Positions 23,380-32,727 of a DNA stretch of 64,000 nt are shown in pieces; position 1 is the stretch's first letter, and every line of letters begins with the position of its first letter. The stretch lies in assembly GCA_051879195.1 (NCBI GenBank), contig JBJELO010000234.1:1-64000 (forward strand), given 5' to 3'. The notes below the pieces were generated by a model, which saw nothing but the letters and a program-made list of their open reading frames with translations, did not search any database and was not told where the DNA came from. The translations under genes and the position numbers were made by a program. Source of the DNA: TWA4 sp051879195. Lineage in GTDB: Bacteria > Bacillota > Clostridia > Lachnospirales > Lachnospiraceae.

Positions 23380-25983
23380 TCACGCGTCTTCCAGAAATCT
23401 CTTCACTTCATATCCGTTTCCGTCGCTGCGTATCTGAATGCATCCTCCTGTACTGGTTCTGTAACTGTCGATTCCTGCCTGTTCCAGACGTTCCACAACT
23501 TCTTTATGCGGGTGTCCGTAGCGGTTGTTGATGCCGCAGGAAAGGATGGCGGTTCGGGTACCGATTGCCTGAAGGAATTCTTCTGAGGTAGCAGTTCTCG
23601 AGCCATGATGTGCGATTTTCAGCACATCCGCCCTGCGCCCGTTCAGAGCGCATAATACTTCATCTTCCGATTCCAGCGACATATCTCCGGTAAATACAGC
23701 CGTAAAATCATTCCACTGCAGATAAAGCACCGCAGAAGCATCATTTTCGTCCGGGCTGCTGTAATCGGCTGCGGGGTGAAGAATCTCGAATTGAATACCG
23801 GCTGCTTCTATCTTTCTGCCGGCCTCGATATAATCAACGGGATGCAGCGCTTCAATTCTCTCTGCCAGCTCGCTGTCTTGAAAAACTGCCGGCATCATGA
23901 TTGTTTTTACCGAAAAACCATCCTCCAGCATGGCAATCATCCCCGAATAGTGGTCAGAATCCGGGTGAGTCAGCAGCCAGCAGTCCACAGAAGCAATTCC
24001 TTCATGAGCAAAAAACGGTTCATACACATATTCTTTCAGTTTTTTCTGACTGCTGCTGCCTCCGTCTATACAGAAAACCCCTTTCCCATAGGGAAGCTCC
24101 ACAACGATTCCGTCCCCCTGTCCCACATCGAGATAACTGATCAGAAGCTGCGAATCAGGAAAACGCTGCAGAAGAAAAACAGCGCAGGGAAGCAGCAGAA
24201 GTCCCGCAGCAAAAGGCAGTTTTCTGTGATGGTAAACCACCAGATAATATCCGACTCCAGAAACTGCTGACAGAATCAGAAGCCAAAGTACCACCTGCCA
24301 CCAATAAGGGCGCCCCGTAACCAGAGCGGAACACGGCAGATTGCTGAAAAACAGGCAGACCTGCTCATACCAGCGAAGAATATAGTGGGCAGTACCCAAA
24401 AGAAAAATCCCGGCAGGCATGAAAACAAGGCTGCCTGCCACCGCCAGCAGATCCGATATCAGAACAAAACTCATAAATGGTACCGTAATCAGGTTGATCA
24501 AAGCCCCCGCCACAGGAACCTTTCCCTGAAACCAGAGCACCACAGGCAGGGAAGACATCTGCAGCAGCACCGCACCCAGCATGGTCTTCTGAAAACAGAT
24601 TCTCCACTTCACTGTTCTTCCATTTACTCTGGTATCTGCTTTTCCACTAATATCTGTTCTTCCATGTGTTCCATTCTCTTTTTTCTCCTTCCCCGGTGCC
24701 GGGCTTTCCTGCAGCTCATCTCCCACAAATATCAGTTCTCCCAGCGGAAGCAGAGTCCCGATTCCCAGCACACAGCTGAAAGTCATAAGAAATCCCGACT
24801 GATACAGCAGAAGCGGATGTTCCCACAGAAGAAAAAGTCCCGAAACAGCCACTGCCGTGAGAAAATCATAGGTTCTGCCCAGATATCCGGCCACCAGAAA
24901 CAGGAAAAAGCAGATCATGGCCCGGACCATGGAGGTTCCCGATCCGGCCATCACACAGAATATTCCCGTCAGAATTCCCGCCAGCACGCTGCTCCAGAAA
25001 AAACTTCCGATCCATCTTCGCAGGAGATGAAATACTCCCATCCCCAGAATGCTGATATGAAGCCCGCTTATGGTAAGCAGATGAATAATCCCGCCTTCCT
25101 GATACAGCTCCTTCCAGTAAGGATTCAGTTCACTTTTGTCTCCTGTAAGCAGACAGACCAGAATCCCTGCATCATCGGGCTGCGCCAGCTGAAGAATCCG
25201 CTGTTTAATAAACTCCCGCAGCCGCCACAAACTGTATTTAATCAGAGAACCTCTGCCGGAAACCTGCAGTTGCTGCTCTGACGTCGTTACCAGTCCTCCA
25301 ATCCCGATGCTCCTGCAGTATTCCCTGTAATCAAAAGCACCCGGATTCGTGGCACAGGAATACTGTGAATACATTCCTTCAAATCGGATTGTCTGTCCAG
25401 GTCTTTTCTGCGTATCAGATTCCCCGTTTTCTGATTCTCCTGCTCTGTATTCTCCTGACTCATATTCTCCACTGCCGGATTCACCCGCTTCATATTCCAG
25501 ATAAAGCAATTTACCGAGCTTACCCTCACAGGGCGATAACAGCCGGATCTGATCCACAAGCAGCGTAACCGTTCCGTCATCTTCCGATATCTGCCTGATC
25601 CTTCCGATTCCCTGAACCAGTTCCCCGTCCAGTTTTTCCAGATTCCATTCCATACCGTTCCCGTCTGTCAGGACCGGCTGCTTCATGGCATCTGACACGG
25701 CAAAAGCACCTGCCAGAAAACAGATTCCCGCCGCAATACCATACATAAGATTTCTCCCGCTGCCGGTAAAAAATCTCCACGTCAGCCAGATCGAGATACC
25801 GCAGCCCGCAGACAACGTCAGCAGGAGAAATCCGTATATAAAAAAGGCAGACAGCCGCGAACCGTCAGTACCGGCTCCGGTCAGCTGTCTGCAAATCCTG
25901 CAAAACACATCACCGGCGTGTTCTGCATCATATCTCATAATCAATATCCCGCCTGCAAAAGCGAAAAAGCAGGCCAGAATCAC
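23380..25983 (-). CDS. comEC: DNA uptake channel ComEC/Rec2
   Basis: The inner-membrane channel for single-stranded DNA during transformation. 867 residues: N-terminal DUF4131 region with DAMKQPVL and the Cys in YSCATNPGAFDYREYCRS, a polytopic Competence domain (IHLLTISGLHISILGMG, AGSGTSMVRAMI) and a C-terminal metallo-beta-lactamase-like domain (DVGQGDGIVVE, THPDSDHYSGM, KIAHHGSRTATSEEFL). The GTG start overlaps the stop of the GerMN gene (GTGA). comEA is nearby but separated by three genes. Confidence 0.93.
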   Translation of the reverse strand: MILACFFAFAGGILIMRYDAEHAGDVFCRICRQLTGAGTDGSRLSAFFIYGFLLLTLSAGCGISIWLTWRFFTGSGRNLMYGIAAGICFLAGAFAVSDAMKQPVLTDGNGMEWNLEKLDGELVQGIGRIRQISEDDGTVTLLVDQIRLLSPCEGKLGKLLYLEYEAGESGSGEYESGEYRAGESENGESDTQKRPGQTIRFEGMYSQYSCATNPGAFDYREYCRSIGIGGLVTTSEQQLQVSGRGSLIKYSLWRLREFIKQRILQLAQPDDAGILVCLLTGDKSELNPYWKELYQEGGIIHLLTISGLHISILGMGVFHLLRRWIGSFFWSSVLAGILTGIFCVMAGSGTSMVRAMICFFLFLVAGYLGRTYDFLTAVAVSGLFLLWEHPLLLYQSGFLMTFSCVLGIGTLLPLGELIFVGDELQESPAPGKEKKENGTHGRTDISGKADTRVNGRTVKWRICFQKTMLGAVLLQMSSLPVVLWFQGKVPVAGALINLITVPFMSFVLISDLLAVAGSLVFMPAGIFLLGTAHYILRWYEQVCLFFSNLPCSALVTGRPYWWQVVLWLLILSAVSGVGYYLVVYHHRKLPFAAGLLLLPCAVFLLQRFPDSQLLISYLDVGQGDGIVVELPYGKGVFCIDGGSSSQKKLKEYVYEPFFAHEGIASVDCWLLTHPDSDHYSGMIAMLEDGFSVKTIMMPAVFQDSELAERIEALHPVDYIEAGRKIEAAGIQFEILHPAADYSSPDENDASAVLYLQWNDFTAVFTGDMSLESEDEVLCALNGRRADVLKIAHHGSRTATSEEFLQAIGTRTAILSCGINNRYGHPHKEVVERLEQAGIDSYRTSTGGCIQIRSDGNGYEVKRFLEDA

Positions 25984-26975
25984 TCTCCTGATAAAGCTCC
26001 TCCTTCTGTTTCCTTTTCCTGAACAAACAGGTAGTTGAGATCCTTTGTAAAAGGCTTTGCCAGTGAAAGCGTATCCTTAAACTTCACATCCGAAGAACCA
26101 TTGACCATGATCTGCACCTGACTCACATCCGAAAGCTCTGACAGTGAATTCACAATCGCGTAAATAATGATATTCGGATCCAGATCCATGGTATCATTAA
26201 GAAAATTCGAATCAAAATTCACGTAGCAGATTCCTGATCGTATGGAGATGTCAAGCACCGATACCGTATCGGGAAGAATCGCTCTCGTACTGTCATCCGG
26301 AGGCCCCTCAATCAGAAGCTGCATCACCAGCTTTTCCATGGCCATGCTGCTGTCATTCAGAACTGTCCGTTCCACTTCTTCCAGTGCCTTGCCGTCCTTG
26401 CTGGCAAAATACAGAATCAGCGTATTTTTCTGTCTTGAAAACATATTGCCGTTGGTATCAGACACGAATTCATCGGCTGAAAGCTTTCCCACCGGTTTGC
26501 CGGAACTGTCAAGCAAAGGCTGCCCTTCCACCTGTATGTCAATATACTCAATCTCCGGAATCTGGGTCAGAGTCAGCACCAGCGCTGCCCTGCACAGAAT
26601 CTCATCCGCATTGCTCTGTTCAGAATATGATTTCGTAAAATTAATTGTCAGGAACGGAAGCAGACTGCTGTCGCAGCTGATGACCTCCAAAGCAGAAGAC
26701 ACAGCCGGGATCATGCTGGGATCATCCTTTTTCTGGCTTTGCAGTGCCTGAATGAGGGAATTCACCACAGATGCTCTTTCTTTTACATCATCCTCCAGCT
26801 CCACTGTCGAAGCAAGCAGCTCCGTTCCCTTTGCATTTTTATAGTATACGTTATAGATGCCCTTCTTCGGATCTGATTCCGGTTCCTGTTTCGTTTCTTT
26901 CTGACAGGCAGAAAGAAAAAGCATTGTAAGAACCGCCAGAAGAAGTCCGGCTGTTATTGCACGTTTCCTGTTCAT
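25980..26975 (-). CDS. GerMN-domain lipoprotein
   Basis: 331 residues with a lipoprotein signal (MNRKR, hydrophobic run, lipobox LSAC). Two GerMN-type repeats follow, the first around 45-165 and the second around 185-310 (MQLLIEGPPDDSTRAILPDTVSVLDI is typical). GerMN occurs in spore germination protein GerM and in actinobacterial LpqB. It follows the histidine kinase by 14 bp (GGAGG before the ATG) and overlaps comEC by 4 nt, so it is probably part of the kinase operon. A role in adjusting the sensor, as LpqB does for MtrB, is inference. Confidence 0.85.
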   Translation of the reverse strand: MNRKRAITAGLLLAVLTMLFLSACQKETKQEPESDPKKGIYNVYYKNAKGTELLASTVELEDDVKERASVVNSLIQALQSQKKDDPSMIPAVSSALEVISCDSSLLPFLTINFTKSYSEQSNADEILCRAALVLTLTQIPEIEYIDIQVEGQPLLDSSGKPVGKLSADEFVSDTNGNMFSRQKNTLILYFASKDGKALEEVERTVLNDSSMAMEKLVMQLLIEGPPDDSTRAILPDTVSVLDISIRSGICYVNFDSNFLNDTMDLDPNIIIYAIVNSLSELSDVSQVQIMVNGSSDVKFKDTLSLAKPFTKDLNYLFVQEKETEGGALSGE

Positions 26976-26989
26976 ATTGCCTCCGGTTT

Positions 26990-28522
26990 TTATGGAATAT
27001 ATACCAGGGGTACCCGAACCACGAAAGTGGAACCTACCCCGTAGTCACTGCTGACACGAATCACTCCATGATGCAGCTGAACGATATTCTTGCAGATTGC
27101 AAGACCCAGGCCGGTGCCGCCGGTCTCCCGGGAACGCGCCTTGTCAACCCGGTAAAAACGCTCAAAAATCTTACCGATCTCATCCTCAGGAATTCCAACG
27201 CCGGTATCCACGATCTTCACGTAAAAATAAGTCTGATCCGCATTCAGAGAAACGTTAACACTGCCATTATCCTTATTGTACTTAATGGCATTCTCCACCA
27301 GATTGGTAATCAGTCTTGTAAATTTCAGTTCATCCACATCCGCTACAACCGGCCTCATGCATTCCAGTGTAACAACAATGTTGCGTTTTTCCGCAGTCCC
27401 TTTCAGGCGCTTCAGCACGCTCTCCATCAACTCGTTCATATTCACACGCTGAACCGTCAGCTCGGCATTGGTTCTGTCCAGCTTTACCATCTCCAGCAGA
27501 TCATCAATAATCCGGCTCTCACGGTCAATCTCGTTCGATATATCCATCATAAACTCCTGATACAGTTCCACAGGTGCTTCTCCCATGGAAATCAGAGAAT
27601 CCGCCAGAATCCGGATTGATGTAATCGGCGTCTTCAATTCATGAGATACATTGGATACAAATTCCTGACGGCTTTCATCCAGATGTTTCAGCCTCAGAAG
27701 AGATTCATTGTATACAGCAGCAATCCGCTCCGTCTCCAGACAATCCGGCACCGATATGGGCCGCATATCCCCCTGATTGGCACGATTCAGATTATCCTCC
27801 AGGCTTTTGAAAGGCCGAAGCAGCCAGCCGGAAAAGAAAAAGGCAATAACGCTGAGCAGAATACAGACAGTCACTTCAATGATCTGATACCGTTTCTTCT
27901 GTCCGGCCACCATATCCTCAATATCTTTCATGGAAGTGGAAACCACCATGACACCTTTAATATTCTTCAGAGCCTGATCATATACAGGGACTGTAAATTC
28001 CGCATAACTGCCGTCTTTATAATATTCATAAGCAGTATCCTCTCCTTCCCTGAAGCAGGAAAGGACCTTTTCCGAAATATTGTATTTATCCGTGTCCGTA
28101 CTGTAGGTATCCTTAACGACACAAAAGCTGTCATTGATCACCAGAATCCGGCCGTCATACAGATCAGAAAGCAGGCTGATCTCCGCATTCAGCGCGGAAT
28201 TGAGTGCCGGCGTTTCCACATTGCTCAGATAGGCAGCTCTGCTCATCTGACGCGAAAGTGTCCTGGCCTGATACTGAAGTTCCAATACTTTCTGCTCGAT
28301 CTGAATTGATTTGGATTCATTGGCAATATATTCGTTCAGAAACAGGAACGGAAGCCATGCCATGACGACAATCAGCAGAAAAACTCTTACTCGAAAGCTC
28401 TTCAGACAATACCGGAACGCTCCCGTAATACTGTCCATATGATTCTGGAACGGATTGGTATGCTTTCCGGTTTCCATCATCTCTTCTTCCAGCTGACGTT
28501 CTTTCTTTTTCAATAACCGCAT
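26990..28522 (-). CDS. Membrane sensor histidine kinase
   Basis: 510 residues: membrane segments at about 46-63 and 213-233 flanking a roughly 150-residue extracytoplasmic sensor, HAMP (about 230-283), HisKA with phospho-acceptor His294 (FVSNVSHELKTP), then HATPase_c (N box LVENAIKYNKDNG, GVGIPEDEIGKIFERFYR, GGTGLGLAICK). It ends just before the GerMN gene. The frame is open from a TTG at 28534 next to the regulator stop; I choose ATG 28522 (GGTGAG upstream), but the TTG is possible. Confidence 0.92.
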   Translation of the reverse strand: MRLLKKKERQLEEEMMETGKHTNPFQNHMDSITGAFRYCLKSFRVRVFLLIVVMAWLPFLFLNEYIANESKSIQIEQKVLELQYQARTLSRQMSRAAYLSNVETPALNSALNAEISLLSDLYDGRILVINDSFCVVKDTYSTDTDKYNISEKVLSCFREGEDTAYEYYKDGSYAEFTVPVYDQALKNIKGVMVVSTSMKDIEDMVAGQKKRYQIIEVTVCILLSVIAFFFSGWLLRPFKSLEDNLNRANQGDMRPISVPDCLETERIAAVYNESLLRLKHLDESRQEFVSNVSHELKTPITSIRILADSLISMGEAPVELYQEFMMDISNEIDRESRIIDDLLEMVKLDRTNAELTVQRVNMNELMESVLKRLKGTAEKRNIVVTLECMRPVVADVDELKFTRLITNLVENAIKYNKDNGSVNVSLNADQTYFYVKIVDTGVGIPEDEIGKIFERFYRVDKARSRETGGTGLGLAICKNIVQLHHGVIRVSSDYGVGSTFVVRVPLVYIP

Positions 28523-28534
28523 AAAACTCACCAA

Positions 28535-29233
28535 CTACTGCTGCCCCTTGAAATAATATCCGACCCCCCATTTTGTCTGCACATATCTGGGTTCACTGGG
28601 GGTCTTTTCAATCTTTTCACGCAGCCTTCTCACATGGACATCGACTGTACGTACATCACCGGGGTACTCATATCCCCAGACAATATTCAGCAGTTTTTCA
28701 CGGCTGTAAACCTTGCCGGGATTTAATAACAGCAGCTCCAGAAGATCGAACTCCTTGGCGGTCAGATTGATATCTTTGCCGCTGATGGAAACCGTGCGGC
28801 TTTCTCTGTCCAGAACCAGATCTCCTGCAACAATCCGTGACTCATTCTCCTCTTCCTTTTTCTCCCGCTTCGTACTCCGGCGCATAATTGCCTTAATACG
28901 TGCTTTCACCTCAAGAATATTGAAAGGCTTTGTCACATAATCATCCGCACCGTATTCCAGACCAAGAATCTTATCCATATCACTGTTTTTGGCTGTCAGC
29001 ATGATAATCGGCATATTGGAAAATTCACGAATCATACGGCACACTTCCGTGCCGTCGTACACCGGCAGCATCACATCCAGCAAAACCATATCATACTCTG
29101 TCTGTTTTGCCTTCTCCAGTGCCTCACCGCCGTCATATGCACAGTCCACTTCCCAGCCTTCCTGCTGAAGACTGAACTTGATTCCCTTAACAATCAGCTT
29201 CTCATCATCCACAACCAGAATCTTCTTACTCAT
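28535..29233 (-). CDS. OmpR/PhoB family response regulator
   Basis: 232 residues: receiver domain (VVDDEK acidic pair, phospho-acceptor Asp53 in LLDVMLP, conserved TAK and the Lys in VTKPF) and a winged-helix DNA-binding domain (LTAKEFDLLELLLLNPGKVYSRE ... YVQTKWGVGYYF). The start MSKKILVVDD at 29233 has GGAGGA upstream. Cognate kinase directly downstream. The sequence is WalR/PhoB-like, but the usual walRK companions are absent, so no specific regulon is assigned. Confidence 0.93.
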   Translation of the reverse strand: MSKKILVVDDEKLIVKGIKFSLQQEGWEVDCAYDGGEALEKAKQTEYDMVLLDVMLPVYDGTEVCRMIREFSNMPIIMLTAKNSDMDKILGLEYGADDYVTKPFNILEVKARIKAIMRRSTKREKKEEENESRIVAGDLVLDRESRTVSISGKDINLTAKEFDLLELLLLNPGKVYSREKLLNIVWGYEYPGDVRTVDVHVRRLREKIEKTPSEPRYVQTKWGVGYYFKGQQ

Positions 29234-29276
29234 ATCTTCATCCTCCAAAGCAGTCTTCTCTGCAGCTGCCTTTACT

Positions 29277-30041
29277 TCAGACCGTTATCCGGTCTTTAAT
29301 TTTGTTAAATGCCCCTTCTTTAATACCGGAAACCTTCATGATATCCTCAATCTTCTGAAAATTCCCATTGGCCTCCCGATAAGCGATAATTGCATCCGCT
29401 CTGGTCTGTCCGATACCGGACAGCGTCATAAGCTGTGCACTGTCCGCTGTATTGATATTCACCAGCGCATCAGTTTTGCTGCTGCTCTCCTCCCCCTGTC
29501 CGGACTGGGCTTCCGAACCGGAAGATGGCTGCAGCGCCACACCGCAGGGTTCTTTCACATCTTTTAAATAAGGAACATAAATCTTATCACCTTCTGATAT
29601 GGTTCCCGCCAGATTCAGATAATCTGCAGCTCCACCTTTCAGAACACCTCCGGCCTCCTCAATGGCATCTGCCACAATGGAGTTCTCCGGAAGCAGATAC
29701 ACACCGGCTTTCTTCACCGCTCCGCATACATGAACATGAACCAGCACTTCCGATTCGGATTGCGATGCTGTTTCCTCTCCGGATACCGGTTCTGTACCTG
29801 GCAGTGTTGCCGCAGCTTCTCCGGCTGCCGATTCATCGCCGTTTTTCTTACCGGCGGCATCCTCACCGGAGCAATCCGACCCGCTATCAGCCCCCGCTTC
29901 CTGCCGGTCAGCCGTTTCCTCTCCGACTGACAAACCATCATCATACACAAAAATATCCTGACTGCGATCTGCGCTGTAAAGCACTCCTGCAGTCAGGAAT
30001 AACACAAGGATTGCTGTTGCTTTTATGCGCCTGTATTTCAT
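29277..30041 (-). CDS. comEA: Competence DNA receptor ComEA
   Basis: 254 residues: membrane anchor (residues 8-25), a long acidic Ser/Glu/Ala linker (30-95), a SLBB domain (VHVHVCGAVKKAGVYLLPENSIV) and a C-terminal tandem helix-hairpin-helix (VNINTADSAQLMTLSGIGQTRADAIIAYRE) that binds double-stranded DNA at the surface. The linker is longer than usual. AAAGGAG precedes the ATG. In B. subtilis comEA and comEC share one operon; here the two-component system lies between them. Confidence 0.92.
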   Translation of the reverse strand: MKYRRIKATAILVLFLTAGVLYSADRSQDIFVYDDGLSVGEETADRQEAGADSGSDCSGEDAAGKKNGDESAAGEAAATLPGTEPVSGEETASQSESEVLVHVHVCGAVKKAGVYLLPENSIVADAIEEAGGVLKGGAADYLNLAGTISEGDKIYVPYLKDVKEPCGVALQPSSGSEAQSGQGEESSSKTDALVNINTADSAQLMTLSGIGQTRADAIIAYREANGNFQKIEDIMKVSGIKEGAFNKIKDRITV

Positions 30042-30087
30042 CGGTACTCCTTTCCCTGCAGACCGGAATACCTGTCCCGTACTCTAC

Positions 30088-30116
30088 ATTGTACCCAAAT
30101 CAGGACAATAAAGCAA
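30088..30116 (-). promoter_or_regulatory. Promoter before comEA
   Basis: TTGCTT (30111-30116), 17-bp spacer, TACAAT (30088-30093). It could drive comEA through comEC. Confidence 0.55.
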
Positions 30117-30160
30117 TATCTTCACACCTGAATAAATTATAAAAAGTCCTTAAAGATTTA

Positions 30161-31528
30161 TTAAGATTCTGCATTCTTTTTATTTTTGTACTTCCTGTAT
30201 ATGATCTTCTGGCTGGAATACAGGGTATAATATCCTGACAGCATGTAGCTTACAACCACGCCGATAAGGAAATAATGGATTCCTTCAAATCCAAACAGCT
30301 CAGCTGCAATCAGCAGAGAACTGATGGGGCAGTTTGTTACGCCGCAGAATACGGATACCATGCCGACGCCTGCACAGAGTGACGGAGACAGACCAAGAAT
30401 CTGCCCCGCCAGACAGCCGAAGGTAGCTCCCACAAAAAAGGAAGGAACAATTTCACCGCCTTTATAGCAGGACCCCAGAGTCAGTGCCGTGAAAATAATC
30501 TTCAGCAGAAAAGCCTCCGGCCGTACCTCCCCGTCGATGGCTCCGGCAATTACATGCATACCGGTTCCCATATAATCAGAAGAATCAACCAGCATCGTCA
30601 GCAGAACAACCAGAGTACCTGCCGTGAATACTGATACGTATTTATTCCAGACCGGTCTGTGAAAAACAGTATGTGCCGTATGAAGAACGATACAGAACAG
30701 CATGCTGACCAGTGCACAGCCTGCCGCAAGAATCAGCACCTTCACAAAAGTTACGGCGGTCAGTTCCGGTACGGCAAACATATCAAAAATTTCGCTCTCC
30801 ACCCCCATGGCTTTCGCTACCATGGAACCGACCAGAGCAGCAAAACTGCACGGCACCAGGGCAGGATAGTACATCTTCCCCACATTAACCACTTCCATGG
30901 CAAAAATGGTAGATGCCAGCGGCGTACCGAAAAGAGCGGAAAAAGCTGCACTCATACCACACATGACAGTTATGGTCGGATTTTTATCCTCCCGATGCAG
31001 GATTTTAGCCAGTGTGGAACTGATGGAACTTCCCAGCTGAAGCGCAGCACCCTCACGCCCCGCTGATCCGCCGAACAGATGGGTAACCGCTGTTGCCAGA
31101 AAGATACGTACCGCCACATACCAGGGAACACTGCCCCCTTCCCGCACGGAATCAAGCACCAGATTGGTTCCCCGGTCACCCGACTCTCCAAAATGATAAT
31201 ACAGAAATACAATGGCAAGCCCGGCAAAGGGAAGACCCAGAATCAGCTGGGGATGGGACATCCGGTAAGCTGTGATTTCACCAAGCAGCAATCCGAAAAC
31301 AGATGCCACAAAGCCCGCGACAAGCCCGACCAGCACGCCGAAAAGAGCCCATTCCGCGAATGCCCGGAGCCCGCTTTCCATAGTAACGATCCGTTCTGCC
31401 GCATGTTCCTTAACATGGCTCATCTCTTCTTTTACGTAATCGATCTCTTGCTGTACGGAGTCCTTCACTGCTTTTCTCTCTGCTTTTCTCTCCGTTTTTT
31501 TCTCTTCTTTTTTCATTGTTTCAGACAT
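30161..31528 (-). CDS. ClC family chloride channel/transporter
   Basis: 455 residues. A charged N-terminal tail (Lys/Glu, 1-45) precedes about ten membrane helices. The gating-glutamate motif GREGAALQLG is present. The third selectivity loop reads CYKGGEIVPSFFVGA. There are no C-terminal CBS domains. The substrate could be chloride or another anion; the E in GREG argues for H+ coupling. Its start overlaps the argD stop by 16 bp (a second ATG at 31516 would leave ATGA), so it is expressed with the arginine genes. Confidence 0.88.
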   Translation of the reverse strand: MSETMKKEEKKTERKAERKAVKDSVQQEIDYVKEEMSHVKEHAAERIVTMESGLRAFAEWALFGVLVGLVAGFVASVFGLLLGEITAYRMSHPQLILGLPFAGLAIVFLYYHFGESGDRGTNLVLDSVREGGSVPWYVAVRIFLATAVTHLFGGSAGREGAALQLGSSISSTLAKILHREDKNPTITVMCGMSAAFSALFGTPLASTIFAMEVVNVGKMYYPALVPCSFAALVGSMVAKAMGVESEIFDMFAVPELTAVTFVKVLILAAGCALVSMLFCIVLHTAHTVFHRPVWNKYVSVFTAGTLVVLLTMLVDSSDYMGTGMHVIAGAIDGEVRPEAFLLKIIFTALTLGSCYKGGEIVPSFFVGATFGCLAGQILGLSPSLCAGVGMVSVFCGVTNCPISSLLIAAELFGFEGIHYFLIGVVVSYMLSGYYTLYSSQKIIYRKYKNKKNAES

Positions 31529-32727
31529 GCCTCAAGAATCTCCACCATCTGATCCACATGTTCTTTCCGGGCAATCAGGGGAGGAATAAAGCGGATTGTA
31601 TTGGCACCTGCGGAAATCAGAATCAGACCGCTTTCAATACATCCGGAAACAATGGGACCCACAGGAACAGAAAATTCCAGACCCTGCATGAAGCCGACGC
31701 CCCTGTGATCAACGATCTCATCATGCGCCTTTGCCACGGCTTCCAGTTTCTCATACAGATACCGGCCGGTTTCACGCACATTGTCGAGAATATGATCCTC
31801 CTCAAAGATATCAAATACCGTACTGGCTGCTGTTCCTACCAGAGGGTTGCCGCCGTATGTGCTGCCGTGATCTCCTGCCGCCAGTGAAGCTGCCTTTTCT
31901 TTCACCAGAAATGCACCCACAGGAAGCCCGCAGCCCAGTGCTTTTGCCACCGTCATCACATCCGGTTCCACACCGTACCGCTGACATGCAAACATCTCAC
32001 CGGTTCTGCCCATACCGCACTGGATTTCATCAAAAATCAGCAGAATATCCTTTTCATCACACAGCTGGCGCAGTCCCTTCAGAAATTCTTCTGATGCGGG
32101 ATAAATGCCGCCCTCTCCCTGTACCGGCTCCAGAATGATAGCACAGGTCCTGTCGGTTACCAGTGCCTTTACACTGTCCAGATCATTGAAATCAGCGAAT
32201 TTCACACCGCCGATAAGGGGTTTGAACGCCTCCTGATAATGTGGATTGCCTGTAACGGACAACGCGCCCATGCTTCTGCCGTGGAAAGAATGATTCATGG
32301 CAATGATCTCATGATCCGTTTTTCCATCCTTGTTAAATGCATATTTTCTTGCCGTTTTGATGGCGCCCTCAATGGCCTCCGTACCGCTGTTGGTAAAGAA
32401 GACACGATCCATATGAGCTGCTTTTGTCAGCTTCTGTGCAGCTGCAATGGAAGGGAAATTGTAGTAATAATTGGAAGTATGAACCAGCTTGTCCACCTGA
32501 TCCTTCACAGCATTGTTGAACTTTTCATTTTTGTATCCCAGAGCAAAAACAGCAATTCCGGCGCAGAAATCAAGATATTTCTTTCCCTCCGAATCATACA
32601 GATACATGCCCTCGCCTTTTTCCAGAATAATCTGATAGCGGTTGTAGGTGTGAAGGAGCACATCTTCCGCGCAGGCAATCGCTTCTTCCTTCGGCATTGC
32701 TTTCAGCTTTTCAATCGTATTACTCAT
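31513..32727 (-). CDS. argD: Acetylornithine aminotransferase
   Basis: A PLP enzyme converting N-acetylglutamate semialdehyde to N-acetylornithine. 404 residues with FFTNSGTEAIEGAIK, NHSFHGRSMGALSVTG, the Asp motif LLIFDEIQCGMGRTG and the PLP lysine in TVAKALGCGLPVGA. The start overlaps the argB stop by 8 nt; AAGGAGG sits inside argB. Confidence 0.95.
   Translation of the reverse strand: MSNTIEKLKAMPKEEAIACAEDVLLHTYNRYQIILEKGEGMYLYDSEGKKYLDFCAGIAVFALGYKNEKFNNAVKDQVDKLVHTSNYYYNFPSIAAAQKLTKAAHMDRVFFTNSGTEAIEGAIKTARKYAFNKDGKTDHEIIAMNHSFHGRSMGALSVTGNPHYQEAFKPLIGGVKFADFNDLDSVKALVTDRTCAIILEPVQGEGGIYPASEEFLKGLRQLCDEKDILLIFDEIQCGMGRTGEMFACQRYGVEPDVMTVAKALGCGLPVGAFLVKEKAASLAAGDHGSTYGGNPLVGTAASTVFDIFEEDHILDNVRETGRYLYEKLEAVAKAHDEIVDHRGVGFMQGLEFSVPVGPIVSGCIESGLILISAGANTIRFIPPLIARKEHVDQMVEILEACLKQ

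Noticed and set aside
30120..30160. Terminator after the ClC gene
   Set aside because: Only a weak 5-bp CTTAA/TTAAG pair with an interrupted T run; not convincing.
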